Shown: positions 52,267 through 61,567 of the stretch, in pieces
Numbering within the stretch: position 1 is the first letter of the stretch
Layout: each line of letters starts with the position of its first letter
NCBI RefSeq assembly: GCF_005405005.1
Contig: NZ_BJDH01000005.1
Coordinates: forward strand, 186,001-250,000
From: Lactiplantibacillus daoliensis
Lineage (GTDB): Bacteria > Bacillota > Bacilli > Lactobacillales > Lactobacillaceae
Direction: 5' to 3'
DNA: 64,000 nt
The notes under the pieces: model-generated
Databases searched by the model: none
What the model was told of the DNA's origin: nothing
What the model saw: only the letters and a program-made list of their open reading frames with translations
Program-made: the position numbers and the translations under genes

Positions 52267-52608
52267 ATGGCTAAACGTAATTTTACTCCCAAAGACATCC
52301 TGCAAAAAGAATTCAAACCAAAGATGCGGGGTTATGATCCTGCTGATGTGGATGGTTTCTTGGACAATGTCATTAAGGACTATGAGTCATTTACTAAAGA
52401 TAACCAACAACTTTCAGATGAAAACGAACGGTTGCGGGCCAAAGTCGACGAACTCACGAAGCAAGTCGCTGTTGGTGCAACCAGTCCATCTTCACAACCA
52501 ACTAGTACGGTGACGAACATGGATATTCTGAAACGGTTATCTAACTTGGAACGCCACGTCTTTGGTGCCCAATTAGATAATAATCAAAACGAATCACATC
52601 GTCTATAA
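52267..52608 (+). CDS. gpsB: Cell division protein GpsB
   Basis: 113 aa. DivIVA-like coiled coil that shuttles penicillin-binding proteins between septum and side wall. [35 protein letters not shown] (seen in two blocks at residues 6-22 and 23-40) is the membrane-binding and PBP-interacting domain; [13 protein letters not shown] is the C-terminal trimerisation part. ATG 52267 follows GAGGTG. The rnpB promoter seems to overlap its 3' end. Confidence 0.96.
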   Translation: MAKRNFTPKDILQKEFKPKMRGYDPADVDGFLDNVIKDYESFTKDNQQLSDENERLRAKVDELTKQVAVGATSPSSQPTSTVTNMDILKRLSNLERHVFGAQLDNNQNESHRL

Positions 52609-52609
52609 A
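52604..52609 (+). promoter_or_regulatory. Possible rnpB -10 at the gpsB stop
   Basis: TATAAA overlaps the gpsB TAA and lies ten bases before the RNase P RNA 5' helix; the -35 (TAATCA at 52581) is weak. Confidence 0.4.
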
Positions 52610-52618
52610 AGTGATTCA

Positions 52619-53010
52619 ATGTAAATTCTGGGTAATCGCGGTCGGCTTATGTCGGCTGAGGAAGGTCCATGCCCGCACAAGCTGCGATGCTTGTAGTGTT
52701 CGTGCTCGGTGAAAAAATAAGCTGGGGAACCGATTTTATCGGTTACGGCGGAAAAAACGGCTAAGGTGCAAGCTATGCCCGAGTATTCCTGAAAAGTGCC
52801 ACAGTGACGATACTAAGTTGGAAACGACTAAGTTGGAACGCGGTAAACCCCTCGAGCGGGCAACCCAAACTACGGTAGGGGCGCTTCACATAAGTAAATG
52901 AACTAAATGTGGGGGGAGATCCTTGTGATCTCGAGATAGATGATTGCCGCCTAACTAACAGACACCTGTACTTTAGTTAGGTACAAAACATGGCCTACAG
53001 GAATTTACAT
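52619..53010 (+). ncRNA. rnpB: RNase P RNA, type B
   Basis: Catalytic RNA of RNase P. Ends pair as P1: ATGTAAATTC (52619-52628) with GAATTTACAT (53001-53010). Conserved cores are present: GAGGAAGGTCCATGC near 52659, ACAGTGACGATA near 52801, GAGCGGGCAACCCAAAC near 52853, and GATAGATGATTGCCGCC with ACAAAACATGGCCTACAGG at the 3' end. Length of about 392 nt is typical of Bacillus-type RNA. It has its own terminator. Confidence 0.97.
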
Positions 53011-53023
53011 TTAGACAGGAGAC

Positions 53024-53057
53024 TAGGACAAAAGCTTGCTTTTGCCCTAGTTTTTTT
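53024..53057 (+). terminator. Terminator after rnpB
   Basis: CTAGGACAAAAGC pairs with GCTTTTGCCCTAG around a very short TT loop (about 53030-53050) and is followed by eight T. Confidence 0.9.
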
Positions 53058-53100
53058 ATACGGAAAGTTTCCGAACCAGGAAATATGCTAAACTAGAGTG

Positions 53101-53260
53101 TGAAGGCCAGCGGGTTGGGTTCGAGCATTGCCTAGCTAAAGGTTAACTGCGGTGTTCGCAGTTGGCATTTAGCGTAGCAAGCGGAGTCCCCAGCTGGGCT
53201 GAGCACGTTTCGGAAGCAGCCAGGACAACCAGTCAAAAGAAAAACGACTGCCGGCCAGTA
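53101..53260 (+). ncRNA. Unassigned structured RNA candidate upstream of ypsC
   Basis: An RNA is suggested by an extended -10 (TG-C-TAAACT, 53086-53094) right after the rnpB terminator, then an extended hairpin: GGCCAGC (53105-53111) with GCTGG-g-C (53193-53199), a bulge, an internal loop TTCGA/GGAGT (53120-53124/53183-53187), then GCTAAA/TTTAGC (53135-53140/53168-53173) and the tip AACTGCG/CGCAGTT (53145-53151/53157-53163) with five-base loop. Downstream, GGCTG...CAGCC and GTCC...GGAC can form an alternative, mutually exclusive fold, and CAGTC/GACTG makes a last hairpin. It is either a small RNA (6S-like shape with a central bubble) or a ypsC leader. I cannot name the family. Confidence 0.6.
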
Positions 53261-53307
53261 AAAAATACGATAAACTTTAATTAAGAACAACAATTCAGGA
53301 GGAACCT

Positions 53308-54456
53308 ATGCAAGAATTTAGATTAATCGCAACATGTGCCAGTGGGATGGAAGCGTTAGTGGGTCGCGAATTACGTGATTTAGGCTACCAAACGCAAGTT
53401 GAAAACGGTCGGGTCCGTTTTAATGGCACAATTGAAGATATTTTACGCGCCAATATTTGGTTACGAACCGCTGATCGAATTAAAATTATTGTCGGTGAAT
53501 TCAACGCCTATACTTTCGATGAACTGTTTGAAAAGACCTTGGCTTTACCTTGGGATCAATTGTTACCGATGGACGCAGAATTTCCGGTAGAAGGAAAATC
53601 TCGCAATTCGAAGTTGCATAGTGTGCCGGATGTCCAGTCAATCGTCAAAAAAGCGATTGTTAACCAGTTAGCCGCAACTTATCATCGTAATGGGCATTTA
53701 CCCGAAACTGGGGCCTTGTTCCCATTAGAAGTCGCAATCAACAAGGATAAGGTCATGTTGACATTAGATACGACTGGGAGTAGTTTGTTCAAACGAGGTT
53801 ACCGGCTTGAAAAAGGTGGCGCACCGTTGAAGGAAAATATGGCGGCTGCTTTGGTCATGTTAGCTAAATGGTATTCCGATAATCCATTTGTTGATCCAGT
53901 GTGTGGTTCTGGGACGATTCCAATTGAAGCCGCGTTATTAGCGCGTAACATTGCTCCCGGGATCAAGCGCGCCTTTGCCTGTGAAAAATGGGATTGGGTG
54001 CCAGCTGGTTTAAGTCAAGAATTACGTGATGATGCTAAGTCAAAGATCAACAATGATATTGAACTCGATATTAGCGGTTATGATATTGATGGTAAGATGA
54101 TTGATATTGCGCGCTTGAATGCTCAAGAAGCCGGCGTCTTACATGACATTAACTTTAAACAGCTTGCCGTTAAAGACTTTACGACGGACAAGGTCAACGG
54201 TGTGATCATTGCCAACCCACCTTATGGGGAGCGGTTGAGTGATCGCGATACGGTTCGAATTTTGTATCGTCAGATGGGTCAAGTTTATGCCAAGTTACCT
54301 AGTTGGAGTAAGTACATTTTGACCAGTGATCTTGAGTTTGAAGATTATTTCGGTAAGAAAGCCACCAAACGTCGTAAGCTCTATAACGGGGCGTTACGGA
54401 CGGATTACTTCCAGTATTGGGGCAAACGCATTCGCCCGGCACGGACTGAAGCTTAA
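53308..54456 (+). CDS. ypsC: THUMP-domain 23S rRNA methyltransferase YpsC (RlmL-like)
   Basis: 382 aa. N-terminal THUMP RNA-binding domain (CASGMEALVGRELRDLGY) followed by a SAM methyltransferase domain with motif I DPVCGSGTIPIEAALLARNI and motif IV IIANPPYGERL, an N6/N2-type NPPY catalytic tetrad. Acts on guanosine of 23S rRNA (m2G) by family. AGGAGGAACC is the ribosome site. A strong terminator follows. Confidence 0.94.
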   Translation: MQEFRLIATCASGMEALVGRELRDLGYQTQVENGRVRFNGTIEDILRANIWLRTADRIKIIVGEFNAYTFDELFEKTLALPWDQLLPMDAEFPVEGKSRNSKLHSVPDVQSIVKKAIVNQLAATYHRNGHLPETGALFPLEVAINKDKVMLTLDTTGSSLFKRGYRLEKGGAPLKENMAAALVMLAKWYSDNPFVDPVCGSGTIPIEAALLARNIAPGIKRAFACEKWDWVPAGLSQELRDDAKSKINNDIELDISGYDIDGKMIDIARLNAQEAGVLHDINFKQLAVKDFTTDKVNGVIIANPPYGERLSDRDTVRILYRQMGQVYAKLPSWSKYILTSDLEFEDYFGKKATKRRKLYNGALRTDYFQYWGKRIRPARTEA

Positions 54457-54470
54457 TTAATCAATAACTC

Positions 54471-54529
54471 AAAAAAGCTGTCACACAGAAATCAAGTTTA
54501 GGCTTGATGGCGTGTGACAGCTTTTTTTA
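54471..54529. terminator. Terminator after ypsC
   Basis: AAAAAAGCTGTCACAC pairs with GTGTGACAGCTTTTTT; the long loop holds an inner ATCAAG/CTTGAT hairpin. The A and T ends make it usable from the minus-strand hydrolase as well. Confidence 0.93.
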
Positions 54530-54536
54530 TGCTGGG

Positions 54537-55292
54537 CTAGTCCGTCAGATAGTAGTCGAAAAAGTTAGCGATTTTTATCATTAGTGGCACTTTAACTAAG
54601 TGTTTAGCTTGGTAACCGGTAATAAATGCGACTTGATCCGCATAAGGTTCGCCGTGAATACGGTCAAAGAAATCGCGTGACTGTGCATATGGAATTCGTT
54701 CATCTTCAGTGCCATGCCAGAATAAGACCGGTCGGTGGGCAATCGTCTGTGGTTGCAGGTTTAAATCATAGTGATCAATCCAGCTGGTTAAGTTTGCCAT
54801 ATCTGCCGGTAAATACCGGTGCCATTTGGCTGCAGATTCTCGAACTAGTTTTGCATACGCATTCAGATTAGGTGTCCCCATAATGATCGTGGCCGCCTTA
54901 ATTTCGGGATGCTGAGTCAGTAATGCTCCGGTTGTCATGCCACCCATCGAATAGCCGCCAACGCCGATTTGGTGGTTTAAAATCAGTTGTCGTTGTTGAT
55001 AAAAATCCAGAATTAAGTCAAATTCAGCCAAGTTTCCCTGAATACTGTTCCAAAATGTAAATGAAGGTAACGAACTAACTGGTTGTTGCCGTAGCCCATG
55101 ATTCATCGCATCCGGCAGAATCACGCGAACCTTTTTTTGCGCAAGCTTGCGCGCTTGGGTTAGGACCAGTTCTTTTTCTGAACGCCAGCCATGATAAAAA
55201 ACAACCAGCGGAGTAGCTTGGTTCCTAAGCTCGTCATTGACAACTTCTAGAATAGGCACGTCTTGTATTTTTCGCTGCAAAATTTCAACCAT
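54537..55292 (-). CDS. Alpha/beta hydrolase, YtmA/prolyl oligopeptidase-like
   Basis: 251 aa. Alpha/beta hydrolase: VVFYHGWRSEK oxyanion region, nucleophile GGYSMGGMTTG, and GTEDERIPY with the acid; His in QAKHLVKVP. Resembles the YtmA-type esterase clade. The substrate is unknown. GCAAAATTT region upstream offers only a weak ribosome site. Confidence 0.87.
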   Translation of the reverse strand: MVEILQRKIQDVPILEVVNDELRNQATPLVVFYHGWRSEKELVLTQARKLAQKKVRVILPDAMNHGLRQQPVSSLPSFTFWNSIQGNLAEFDLILDFYQQRQLILNHQIGVGGYSMGGMTTGALLTQHPEIKAATIIMGTPNLNAYAKLVRESAAKWHRYLPADMANLTSWIDHYDLNLQPQTIAHRPVLFWHGTEDERIPYAQSRDFFDRIHGEPYADQVAFITGYQAKHLVKVPLMIKIANFFDYYLTD

Positions 55293-55515
55293 AATTATAA
55301 TCTCGCTTTATTATTTTATAAGTTAACTGTGCCAGAAATTATGACAAATGACAACTGAAATGCTTATGTGACGGTCGTAATTGAACTTGGTGTGCGAATT
55401 TTTCTCCTAGAGTCCATTGTTAACCATTACGTAAGTATGCCATAATCTTTGTAGTATTTTTGTAGTGAAAACTTCTCGCAACGCCAGCTGCGGTTTGCTG
55501 GAAAGAATGAGCTAA

Positions 55516-56307
55516 GTGCCTAAAAAAACTAGTGTATTACTTGAAAAGTTAAAAAGCGAATTGACCGGAATTTTGGCGGATAATTTGGTTGGCATCTATC
55601 TCCATGGCTCCTATGTGTTAGGATCATACAACGAACAAGTGAGTGATTTGGATTATATTGTGGTCGTCATACAGCCGCTGAGCCCGACGGAGAAACTAGC
55701 CCTAATGACCAAGACACTTACTGATTTGTGGCCGTTGGCACCCGCGAAAGGGTTGGAATTCCATGTCTTATTATTGGCTGATTGCCAACAGTTTAGCTAA
55801 CCGTTACCGTTTGACTTTCATTTTTCAAAAATGCATTATTCAGAATATTTGCAAGATCCACAGGGGTACATTAAGGCGATGACCGGCACAGATCCTGATC
55901 TCGCTGCACATTTGATGATTTTAACCAAAGCCGGTCAAGTCTTGACGGGGCTACCAATTGCAACGGGGCCACCAATTGCAGTGGTATTTGGACCGGTTCC
56001 TGCGGCAGATTATTGGCAGAGCATCTGTGCTGATGTGGCGAATGCCCCTCAGGAGATCGTTAAACAACCGATGTACACCATTTTAAATCTCTGCCAGGTA
56101 CTTGCTTATCGACGTGATCGATTGATCTTATCAAAGGCTGAGGGTGGTCAATGGGGGTTGCGACATTTGCCAAGCCAATTTTATCCGTTGATCGAAGCGG
56201 CTTTAGAGGCGTATTGTGAGGCGTCAAGCGTGAAACTGGCTCGATACACCGATGAGGAATTGAGTGATTTTGCTGCTAGGTTATTGGCACAAATTGAGTT
56301 AATGTAA
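55516..56307 (+). pseudogene. Nucleotidyltransferase of the AadA/ANT(9) type, interrupted by one stop codon
   Basis: One reading frame from GTG 55516 to TAA 56307 has a single in-frame TAA at 55798-55800. The first part holds the nucleotidyltransferase motif HGSYVLGSYN then SDLDYIVVV, the metal-binding D-x-D. The second reads HYSEYLQDPQGYIKAMTG, TDPDLAAHL and later NLCQVLAYRRDRLILSKAEGG, matching the C-terminal helical domain of aminoglycoside or spectinomycin adenylyltransferases. Everything before and after the stop is in the same phase, so one nonsense mutation, or suppression, separates two intact halves. An internal ATG at 55831 would only yield the C-domain. Confidence 0.85.
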
Positions 56308-56404
56308 GCGTTTTAACTATCTGTTGTATAATACAATTATAAAAATCGACTGAATTCTTGGACTGCTTGTTACACCCAATTACACGGTAGGAGGTATTTT
56401 TTTA

Positions 56405-56896
56405 ATGACACTAAGTGAAGTATTATTGGTGATTGATATGCAGAATGGTCTAAGCGATACGGTGGCTTTTGCCGAAGTTCTGAGACGAATTAACAACCGT
56501 CTGATTGCCTATCACCAAGCACAGCAACCGGTGATTTTTATGCAACACACGGATGACGAACTAGCTTATGGCAGTTGGGATTGGCAGTTGGCAACAGGGT
56601 TACAACGGCAACCGTCGGATCGTGTCATTTTGAAATATCATTCGGATTCTTTTTATGAGACCGGTTTGACCGAAGTTTTACAGCACTTGGATGCTAAGAC
56701 GGTGGAAGTTTGCGGTTTACAGACCGAGTATTGTGTGGACACCGCGATTCGAGTGGGACATTCACGGGGGTTTAAAATGGTAACCTTGGCTGGGCACAGT
56801 ACGACGTATGATGCCAATGGCTTAACTGCAGGACAAATTCGTCAACATCATGAAAGTATCTGGAACGGTTCCTTTGCGACTTTATTAACGGATTAG
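56405..56896 (+). CDS. Isochorismatase family cysteine hydrolase
   Basis: 163 aa. Catalytic triad is present: Asp in LVIDMQNGL (about residue 11), Lys in RVILKYHSDSF (about 79) and Cys in QTEYCVDTAIR (about 116). The family cleaves amides such as nicotinamide or hydrolyses isochorismate; this short single-domain version is of unclear specificity. GGAGG precedes ATG. Confidence 0.9.
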   Translation: MTLSEVLLVIDMQNGLSDTVAFAEVLRRINNRLIAYHQAQQPVIFMQHTDDELAYGSWDWQLATGLQRQPSDRVILKYHSDSFYETGLTEVLQHLDAKTVEVCGLQTEYCVDTAIRVGHSRGFKMVTLAGHSTTYDANGLTAGQIRQHHESIWNGSFATLLTD

Positions 56897-57032
56897 AACA
56901 AATGATGTTGAAATTGCTGGTCGGATGAAAGTTTAGCGTTTCGATGAAATGTGTTAATTTTGAGACAGTTGCCTACGTTTAATGTGCTATACTTTTACCT
57001 ACAGTAATTAAAAACTTTTGGGGGACGTTATT

Positions 57033-57359
57033 GTGGATTTAAGCACGCATCAGGCATGGTTGGTTGCCTTTTATCACCGCCGGCATTGGGATCAATATTC
57101 ACCGTTGATCCGATTGAACTTTTTGACCGAAGAAGTAGGTGAACTTTCGCGAGCAATCCGGGCACTTGAACTTGGACGAGATCATCCTGGAGAACAAGTT
57201 CCAGCTAAGCGAGCCTTGACTGCGAATTTAGAAGAAGAATTGGCCGACGTTTTAGACCAGGTGTTGATCCTCAGTGGTCAGTTTGAAATTAATCCAGAAC
57301 AATTATTGCAAACCAGTGAAACAAAATTGAAACAACGATTTAGCTTTGAAAAAGATTAA
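57033..57359 (+). CDS. MazG-like NTP pyrophosphohydrolase
   Basis: 108 aa. MazG-type all-alpha fold: LTEEVGELSRAIR (E-E-x-x-E) and LEEELADVLDQVLILS (E-x-x-D) form the metal site. It hydrolyses non-canonical or stress-related (d)NTPs to monophosphates. GTG 57033 is chosen for the GGGGGAC seven bases upstream; a TTG at 57018 is less likely. A terminator follows. Confidence 0.85.
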   Translation: MDLSTHQAWLVAFYHRRHWDQYSPLIRLNFLTEEVGELSRAIRALELGRDHPGEQVPAKRALTANLEEELADVLDQVLILSGQFEINPEQLLQTSETKLKQRFSFEKD

Positions 57360-57470
57360 GCTAGATTACTGATTTTAATGGTTATTGTATGCCACAATTT
57401 CTACAACTATGATGAGACAGCAGCTAATTGTAGCGCGCAATTCAGGATGCCACGCCACGAATTTGCTTTA

Positions 57471-57507
57471 AATGGCACACAGACTTCGGCCTGTGTGCCA
57501 TTTTTTA
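57471..57507. terminator. Bidirectional terminator
   Basis: AATGGCACACAG / CTGTGTGCCATT around an eight-base loop with T on the right and A-rich bases on the left; shared by the MazG-like and TetR genes. Confidence 0.88.
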
Positions 57508-58038
57508 AACAAAGCGAGTGACTTGTTGGGCTAAATAACTTGGCGGTTCGGGGAAGCCCCGCTGTAGCCAGGAGATTGCTAGATTCACCACGGCGCCGGA
57601 GAAAAATTCTAAATAATAAGGTGCGGTCAGAATTTGACTATGAGTGGCGATACGATTTTGATGAATCAAGGTCGCGAAGACCGTTTGAAAAGTGGTTGCC
57701 AGAATCAAACTTTTGCCATTTTGTATGAGCAGGCGATTATTAGTGGCGTCTTGCTGAATAATCTCAAAGTAATGGGTCATTAATTGTTCGAGAGTGACTT
57801 TCGAAGTATTCGGAAGACCGCGCAAGTATCGCAACATATATTGCTCCTGAAAGGCGACAATGATTTTATCAAAGTTACCAAAATTTTGATAAAAGTAGGT
57901 TCTTGAGACCTGGGCCTGCTGACATAGCTCTGTGATTGAAATTAAACTAAGTGGTTTGCGTGACATTAAGTTTAATAGCGCCCGATAGATGGCAGCTAGA
58001 TGGTGTTGTTTGCGTTCTTGTGGGCTCATAGTTAACAA
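57505..58038 (-). CDS. TetR family transcriptional regulator
   Basis: 177 aa from a TTG or 174 from ATG 58029. N-terminal HTH: MSRKPLSLISITELCQQAQ, then VSRTYFYQNFGNFDKII. The C-terminal domain is of the TetR_C_33-like type in lactobacilli. Divergent from the MFS transporter, so it probably represses that gene. GGAGCC on the minus strand fits the TTG start. Confidence 0.88.
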   Translation of the reverse strand: MLTMSPQERKQHHLAAIYRALLNLMSRKPLSLISITELCQQAQVSRTYFYQNFGNFDKIIVAFQEQYMLRYLRGLPNTSKVTLEQLMTHYFEIIQQDATNNRLLIQNGKSLILATTFQTVFATLIHQNRIATHSQILTAPYYLEFFSGAVVNLAISWLQRGFPEPPSYLAQQVTRFV

Positions 58039-58121
58039 AAAGGCTCCTTTTGTAATCTAATTATTTACGGCCAGGTGATGCCCCCTTATACTTCGTGTAT
58101 TAATTAAGGAGGTCTTGGTAA

Positions 58122-59840
58122 ATGGCAAAATCAACAAAAATCATTCTAACAATGGGAATAGGAATTTTTTTATGCATGCTTGATACGACCGTCATGAACA
58201 TTGCGTTACCAGCGATACAAACTGGATTAAAAACCGATTTGACGCACTTATCGTGGGCGTTGAATAGTTATACAATTTTATTTGCAAGCTTGACGATTCC
58301 ACTTGGTCGCATTGCCGATTTATTTGGTCGAACAAAAATTTATGTTATAGGATTAGGACTCTTCTTATTAGGTTCATTTAGTTCGGGATTTGCGAGCAGT
58401 GTGATTTGGCTCATTATTGGTCGTAGTGTTCAGAGTATCGGGGCTGCGATTGTTTTTCCAGCAAGCATGACGATTGGCATTCAAGCAGTGCCGATTGCTC
58501 GGCGGACTAGTGCGATTGCGATTCTTGGGGTGACGCAAGGCCTGGCTTCGGCGTTGGGGCCAACCATTGGTGGTGCGGTGACACAGGTTTTCGGTTGGCG
58601 AGGGATTTTCTTGATTAATGTCCCATTAGTGATTCTGGCATTGATTGGCTGTTGGCGTTTATTAGCTTGGCATCAGCCTATCACAGCCAATGCTAAGCTC
58701 GATATTTTTGGGAGCGGTCTAGCCATGCTGTCGTTAGCGAGTTTAACCTTGGCGCTAGTTAAAGGCAGTGACTGGGGCTGGACAAGTCCAAGAATTATTG
58801 GGCTGTCTCTAGGGAGCGGTCTAGCCTTGCTGGGATTTATCATCGTTGAACGGACGGTTGCACAACCAATGATACCGTTAGCCTTATTTAAAGACCGTCA
58901 ATTCAATGGCGCGGCAATTATGACGGTTGTTTCGGGGGTATTTTTGGTCGCGCTACTAGTGCTGATGCCTAGCTTTTTTACTAAAATTCAAAATCAGTCC
59001 GAGTTAATGGCGGCGTTGATGATCACGCCCGCATCAGTCATGATTTTCTGTTGTTCACCTATCAGTGGTTTTTTATTAGCGAAGGTTGGGCCACGTTTCG
59101 TGATTGGTTTGGGTGTTTTAGCAATGATTGGTGGGTACTGGCAGTTAAGTTCCATGGATCCGAACCGGTACTGGGAAGTCATGATAGCTACGCTTTTAAT
59201 TGGTGGTGGTTATGGCATCATCATTGGTCCAATTACGGTGTTAGCGGCTGCTGATTTTACGGGGGAGCTTCTCACAGCTTCACAAAGTGTGATTGGAGTC
59301 TTTCGCCAAATTGGCACGTCACTGGCGGTGGCAATTTTTGTTTCTGCATTGTCAGCAAACCTAGTTACAGCTAAAAAACAAATCTGGCAAACAGCGCAAC
59401 GTGATGTGGCCGTGCTATCAGTCTCAACCGCCGCCAAGCGCGATACGCTGCTGCAAGTTAAGACCCAATTGGCTACCGAAAAGACACCAGTGACGACGGA
59501 GCAACCACCGATTACCGCAGCCAAGGAGCAGCGGCTGATTGAGAATAATTATCAGGCGGTACTCAAACAGCGACACCTGATACAAGCGCCGAATACTGTG
59601 AAAAGCCAGTTGCATGAAAAAGTGAGTCGAACGGTACGTGCGCAAGTCGCTGACACCAACCAACAACTTGAACCGGTTGTTCAGTCAATTAAGTCTGAGA
59701 CTAAAAAACAACTCACATGGGCATTCATCAAGCCTTATCAGGTTGCGCTGCCAGTCACACTACTGATGTTGAGTGTCATTGGGCTATTTTCAAGGCGCCG
59801 TGATTATTTGAAGGCTCAATCATTGTTCAGGGATGTTTAG
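58122..59840 (+). CDS. DHA2-family MFS efflux transporter
   Basis: 572 aa. Fourteen-helix drug:H+ antiporter of the EmrB/QacA group. Motif A-like LGRIADLFGRTKIYVIGL, motif C-like GPTIGGAVTQVFGWRGIFLINVP. Between the last two helices there is an unusually long hydrophilic insert of about 110 residues (from KKQIWQTAQRD to TKKQLTWAFIK), rich in Lys, Gln and Thr, likely external. The gene is divergent from a TetR regulator. AAGGAGG is the ribosome site. Confidence 0.92.
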   Translation: MAKSTKIILTMGIGIFLCMLDTTVMNIALPAIQTGLKTDLTHLSWALNSYTILFASLTIPLGRIADLFGRTKIYVIGLGLFLLGSFSSGFASSVIWLIIGRSVQSIGAAIVFPASMTIGIQAVPIARRTSAIAILGVTQGLASALGPTIGGAVTQVFGWRGIFLINVPLVILALIGCWRLLAWHQPITANAKLDIFGSGLAMLSLASLTLALVKGSDWGWTSPRIIGLSLGSGLALLGFIIVERTVAQPMIPLALFKDRQFNGAAIMTVVSGVFLVALLVLMPSFFTKIQNQSELMAALMITPASVMIFCCSPISGFLLAKVGPRFVIGLGVLAMIGGYWQLSSMDPNRYWEVMIATLLIGGGYGIIIGPITVLAAADFTGELLTASQSVIGVFRQIGTSLAVAIFVSALSANLVTAKKQIWQTAQRDVAVLSVSTAAKRDTLLQVKTQLATEKTPVTTEQPPITAAKEQRLIENNYQAVLKQRHLIQAPNTVKSQLHEKVSRTVRAQVADTNQQLEPVVQSIKSETKKQLTWAFIKPYQVALPVTLLMLSVIGLFSRRRDYLKAQSLFRDV

Positions 59841-60011
59841 ACCGAAATTACATGGCCGTGTTCATCACGCTATCTAATTGTACATTGCCGGAAAGAGGAC
59901 TTCAATAAAATGCACTGAGTTAGGACGGTTGGCGTAAGTTTATCAGCAACAGATGATTAAAAAAGGCGGTTGACAATGACCACTGTTGAGACCTTATTTA
60001 ACAGAAAATAA

Positions 60012-60042
60012 AAGGGACAACGGCATTTTGCCGTTGTCCCTT
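60012..60042. terminator. Terminator of the membrane protein gene
   Basis: AAGGGACAACGGCA / TGCCGTTGTCCCTT with a three-base loop, a 14-base perfect stem. Confidence 0.85.
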
Positions 60043-60048
60043 CCGTGT

Positions 60049-61173
60049 TTAGTAAGCGTAACTGCTATAAACAGCCATTAAAGTGAGGTAATAGTAACTA
60101 CCTAGAATGACCAACCAGATCGAAAGCCAAATAATAATCGCTGCCACATGATAAGTCCGTAAATGCATTTTAAAGCGATGGAACGTTTCAGGCTCGGCAA
60201 TTTTGAATGGTAAGTTGGTCGTATCTAATGCTCGTAAGTAGTCATAATTTCGTTGTGGCCAGAAGAAGCCAACGCTTTCAACACAGCATAAGCCGATCAA
60301 AGCCACAATCGCAGCTGGGAAAACGGCTGTCAAATCAGTTGCGAAGGCTGGTGCAATAATATTTCGGAACAGAATCCAAATTGAGATTAGTCCGAGAAGG
60401 TAACCAATGCCTCGAATCACGTGGACTGTAATCACTTTGGTCTTCAAAGCTGGTTGGTGTTGGAGCAAGGCTTTAGTGGCTTGGTAATGTTGTTGTCCAA
60501 ACCGGACTTCTGGACTAGTGATCTGTAAATAGCGATTTTGATGTAAATAGGGTAACTGTACTAAACCAACGACTAGCGCAATAACTGGAATGCCAGCAAT
60601 TAGTGCCATTACTAAGTCCTGAATGGAGATGGTTGGATTAGTGCCAATTGCTAGAATTCGGATGGTCCAGAAGAGCAGCCCGGCAATGGCAATGGCAACC
60701 GTACCCCAGATTTGACGGCGTTGGAAGTTGTGGAATGCTTTTTTATCGCTGAGTACGAAAGGCTGTTTGGTGAGTGATTGATTTGTCCAGTAATGATAGC
60801 TGGCGCTTGACCAAATCAGTGGGTAAACCGTCAATAGTGCGGCGCCGGCGACCATTAAAATGGCACTGGTCCAGGAAATGGCGGTTGAGATAACAAGTAA
60901 ATCTAGTTTAGTTTCTACTAAGTAGCTACTAATCAACCAGAGGACGATTCCTAACCAGAGACTGATTTGGCTCGTTAAGAATAAGCCTTTCAGGCCAGGA
61001 TGGGCAGCGGTGGCAGTTTGACGGGCACGGCGTTGCAACTTGAACTGAGCCGTGAGATTTTTTGGTGCGGTGGTGGGTTGCAAATACGGTCGTCGCCAAT
61101 TTAGATAGAAGAGGCCACAGCCAACAATCAGTAAAACAAGTGTTGCGATGGTGAAAATAATTGACATAGTCAT
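60049..61173 (-). CDS. Multi-pass membrane protein of unknown function
   Basis: 374 aa. About eight hydrophobic segments: near residues 4-24, 62-85, 87-112, 150-175, 180-205, 235-260, 270-295 and 345-368. Short cytosolic loops with many Arg and Gln. No transporter signature is recognised. Lone gene with its own terminator; flanked by the MFS gene and a long non-coding stretch. Confidence 0.7.
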   Translation of the reverse strand: MTMSIIFTIATLVLLIVGCGLFYLNWRRPYLQPTTAPKNLTAQFKLQRRARQTATAAHPGLKGLFLTSQISLWLGIVLWLISSYLVETKLDLLVISTAISWTSAILMVAGAALLTVYPLIWSSASYHYWTNQSLTKQPFVLSDKKAFHNFQRRQIWGTVAIAIAGLLFWTIRILAIGTNPTISIQDLVMALIAGIPVIALVVGLVQLPYLHQNRYLQITSPEVRFGQQHYQATKALLQHQPALKTKVITVHVIRGIGYLLGLISIWILFRNIIAPAFATDLTAVFPAAIVALIGLCCVESVGFFWPQRNYDYLRALDTTNLPFKIAEPETFHRFKMHLRTYHVAAIIIWLSIWLVILGSYYYLTLMAVYSSYAY

Positions 61174-61567
61174 AAGTCCTTTAAAATAAGTTATAGTGTC
61201 ACGTCTATTTCAGTGTAAAACTAATTATCGCCCAAACTAAGACGTTTTGTAAACCTTGATATTTTCTTAAGCACTGTGAGCATGGCAATTCTCAAAGAAT
61301 ACGAGTGGGTTTTAATCGGAATAATCGGTCTGATAATTACAGTTAACGGTATTGATGTTTTTTGGTGTGACTGGTCGCGAATTTGTCTTTTTATCTGTAT
61401 ACTATCTAATTGACCACCGGAACACATTGGATTGAATTTGGGGAGTGACATTGATTGTGAAGACATTTTAGGAAGTCACATTTGTAGGTCCAATGTTTGT
61501 GGTAGCGTTAAACTTATCAGCGTAGTTAGGTGACGTGCATTTTTGGAGGATGGAGGATTAGCGTACG
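61174..61567. other. Long intergenic region with one doubtful small frame
   Basis: A frame at 61282-61413 (+) would encode 43 aa with one hydrophobic helix (WVLIGIIGLIITVNGIDVFW), but it has no ribosome site. Nothing else supportable except GGAGG-rich bases before the next gene. Confidence 0.4.

Noticed and set aside
53190-53225. Likeness to the SRP RNA GGAAGCAGCC motif
   Set aside because: The symmetric loop and GNRA tetraloop of SRP helix 8 are not formed around it, and bacterial SRP RNA is normally encoded near dnaX.
61221-61466. Minus-strand frame of 81 codons
   Set aside because: No ribosome site, basic and Pro/Ile-rich random composition, and it spans the divergent promoter region.
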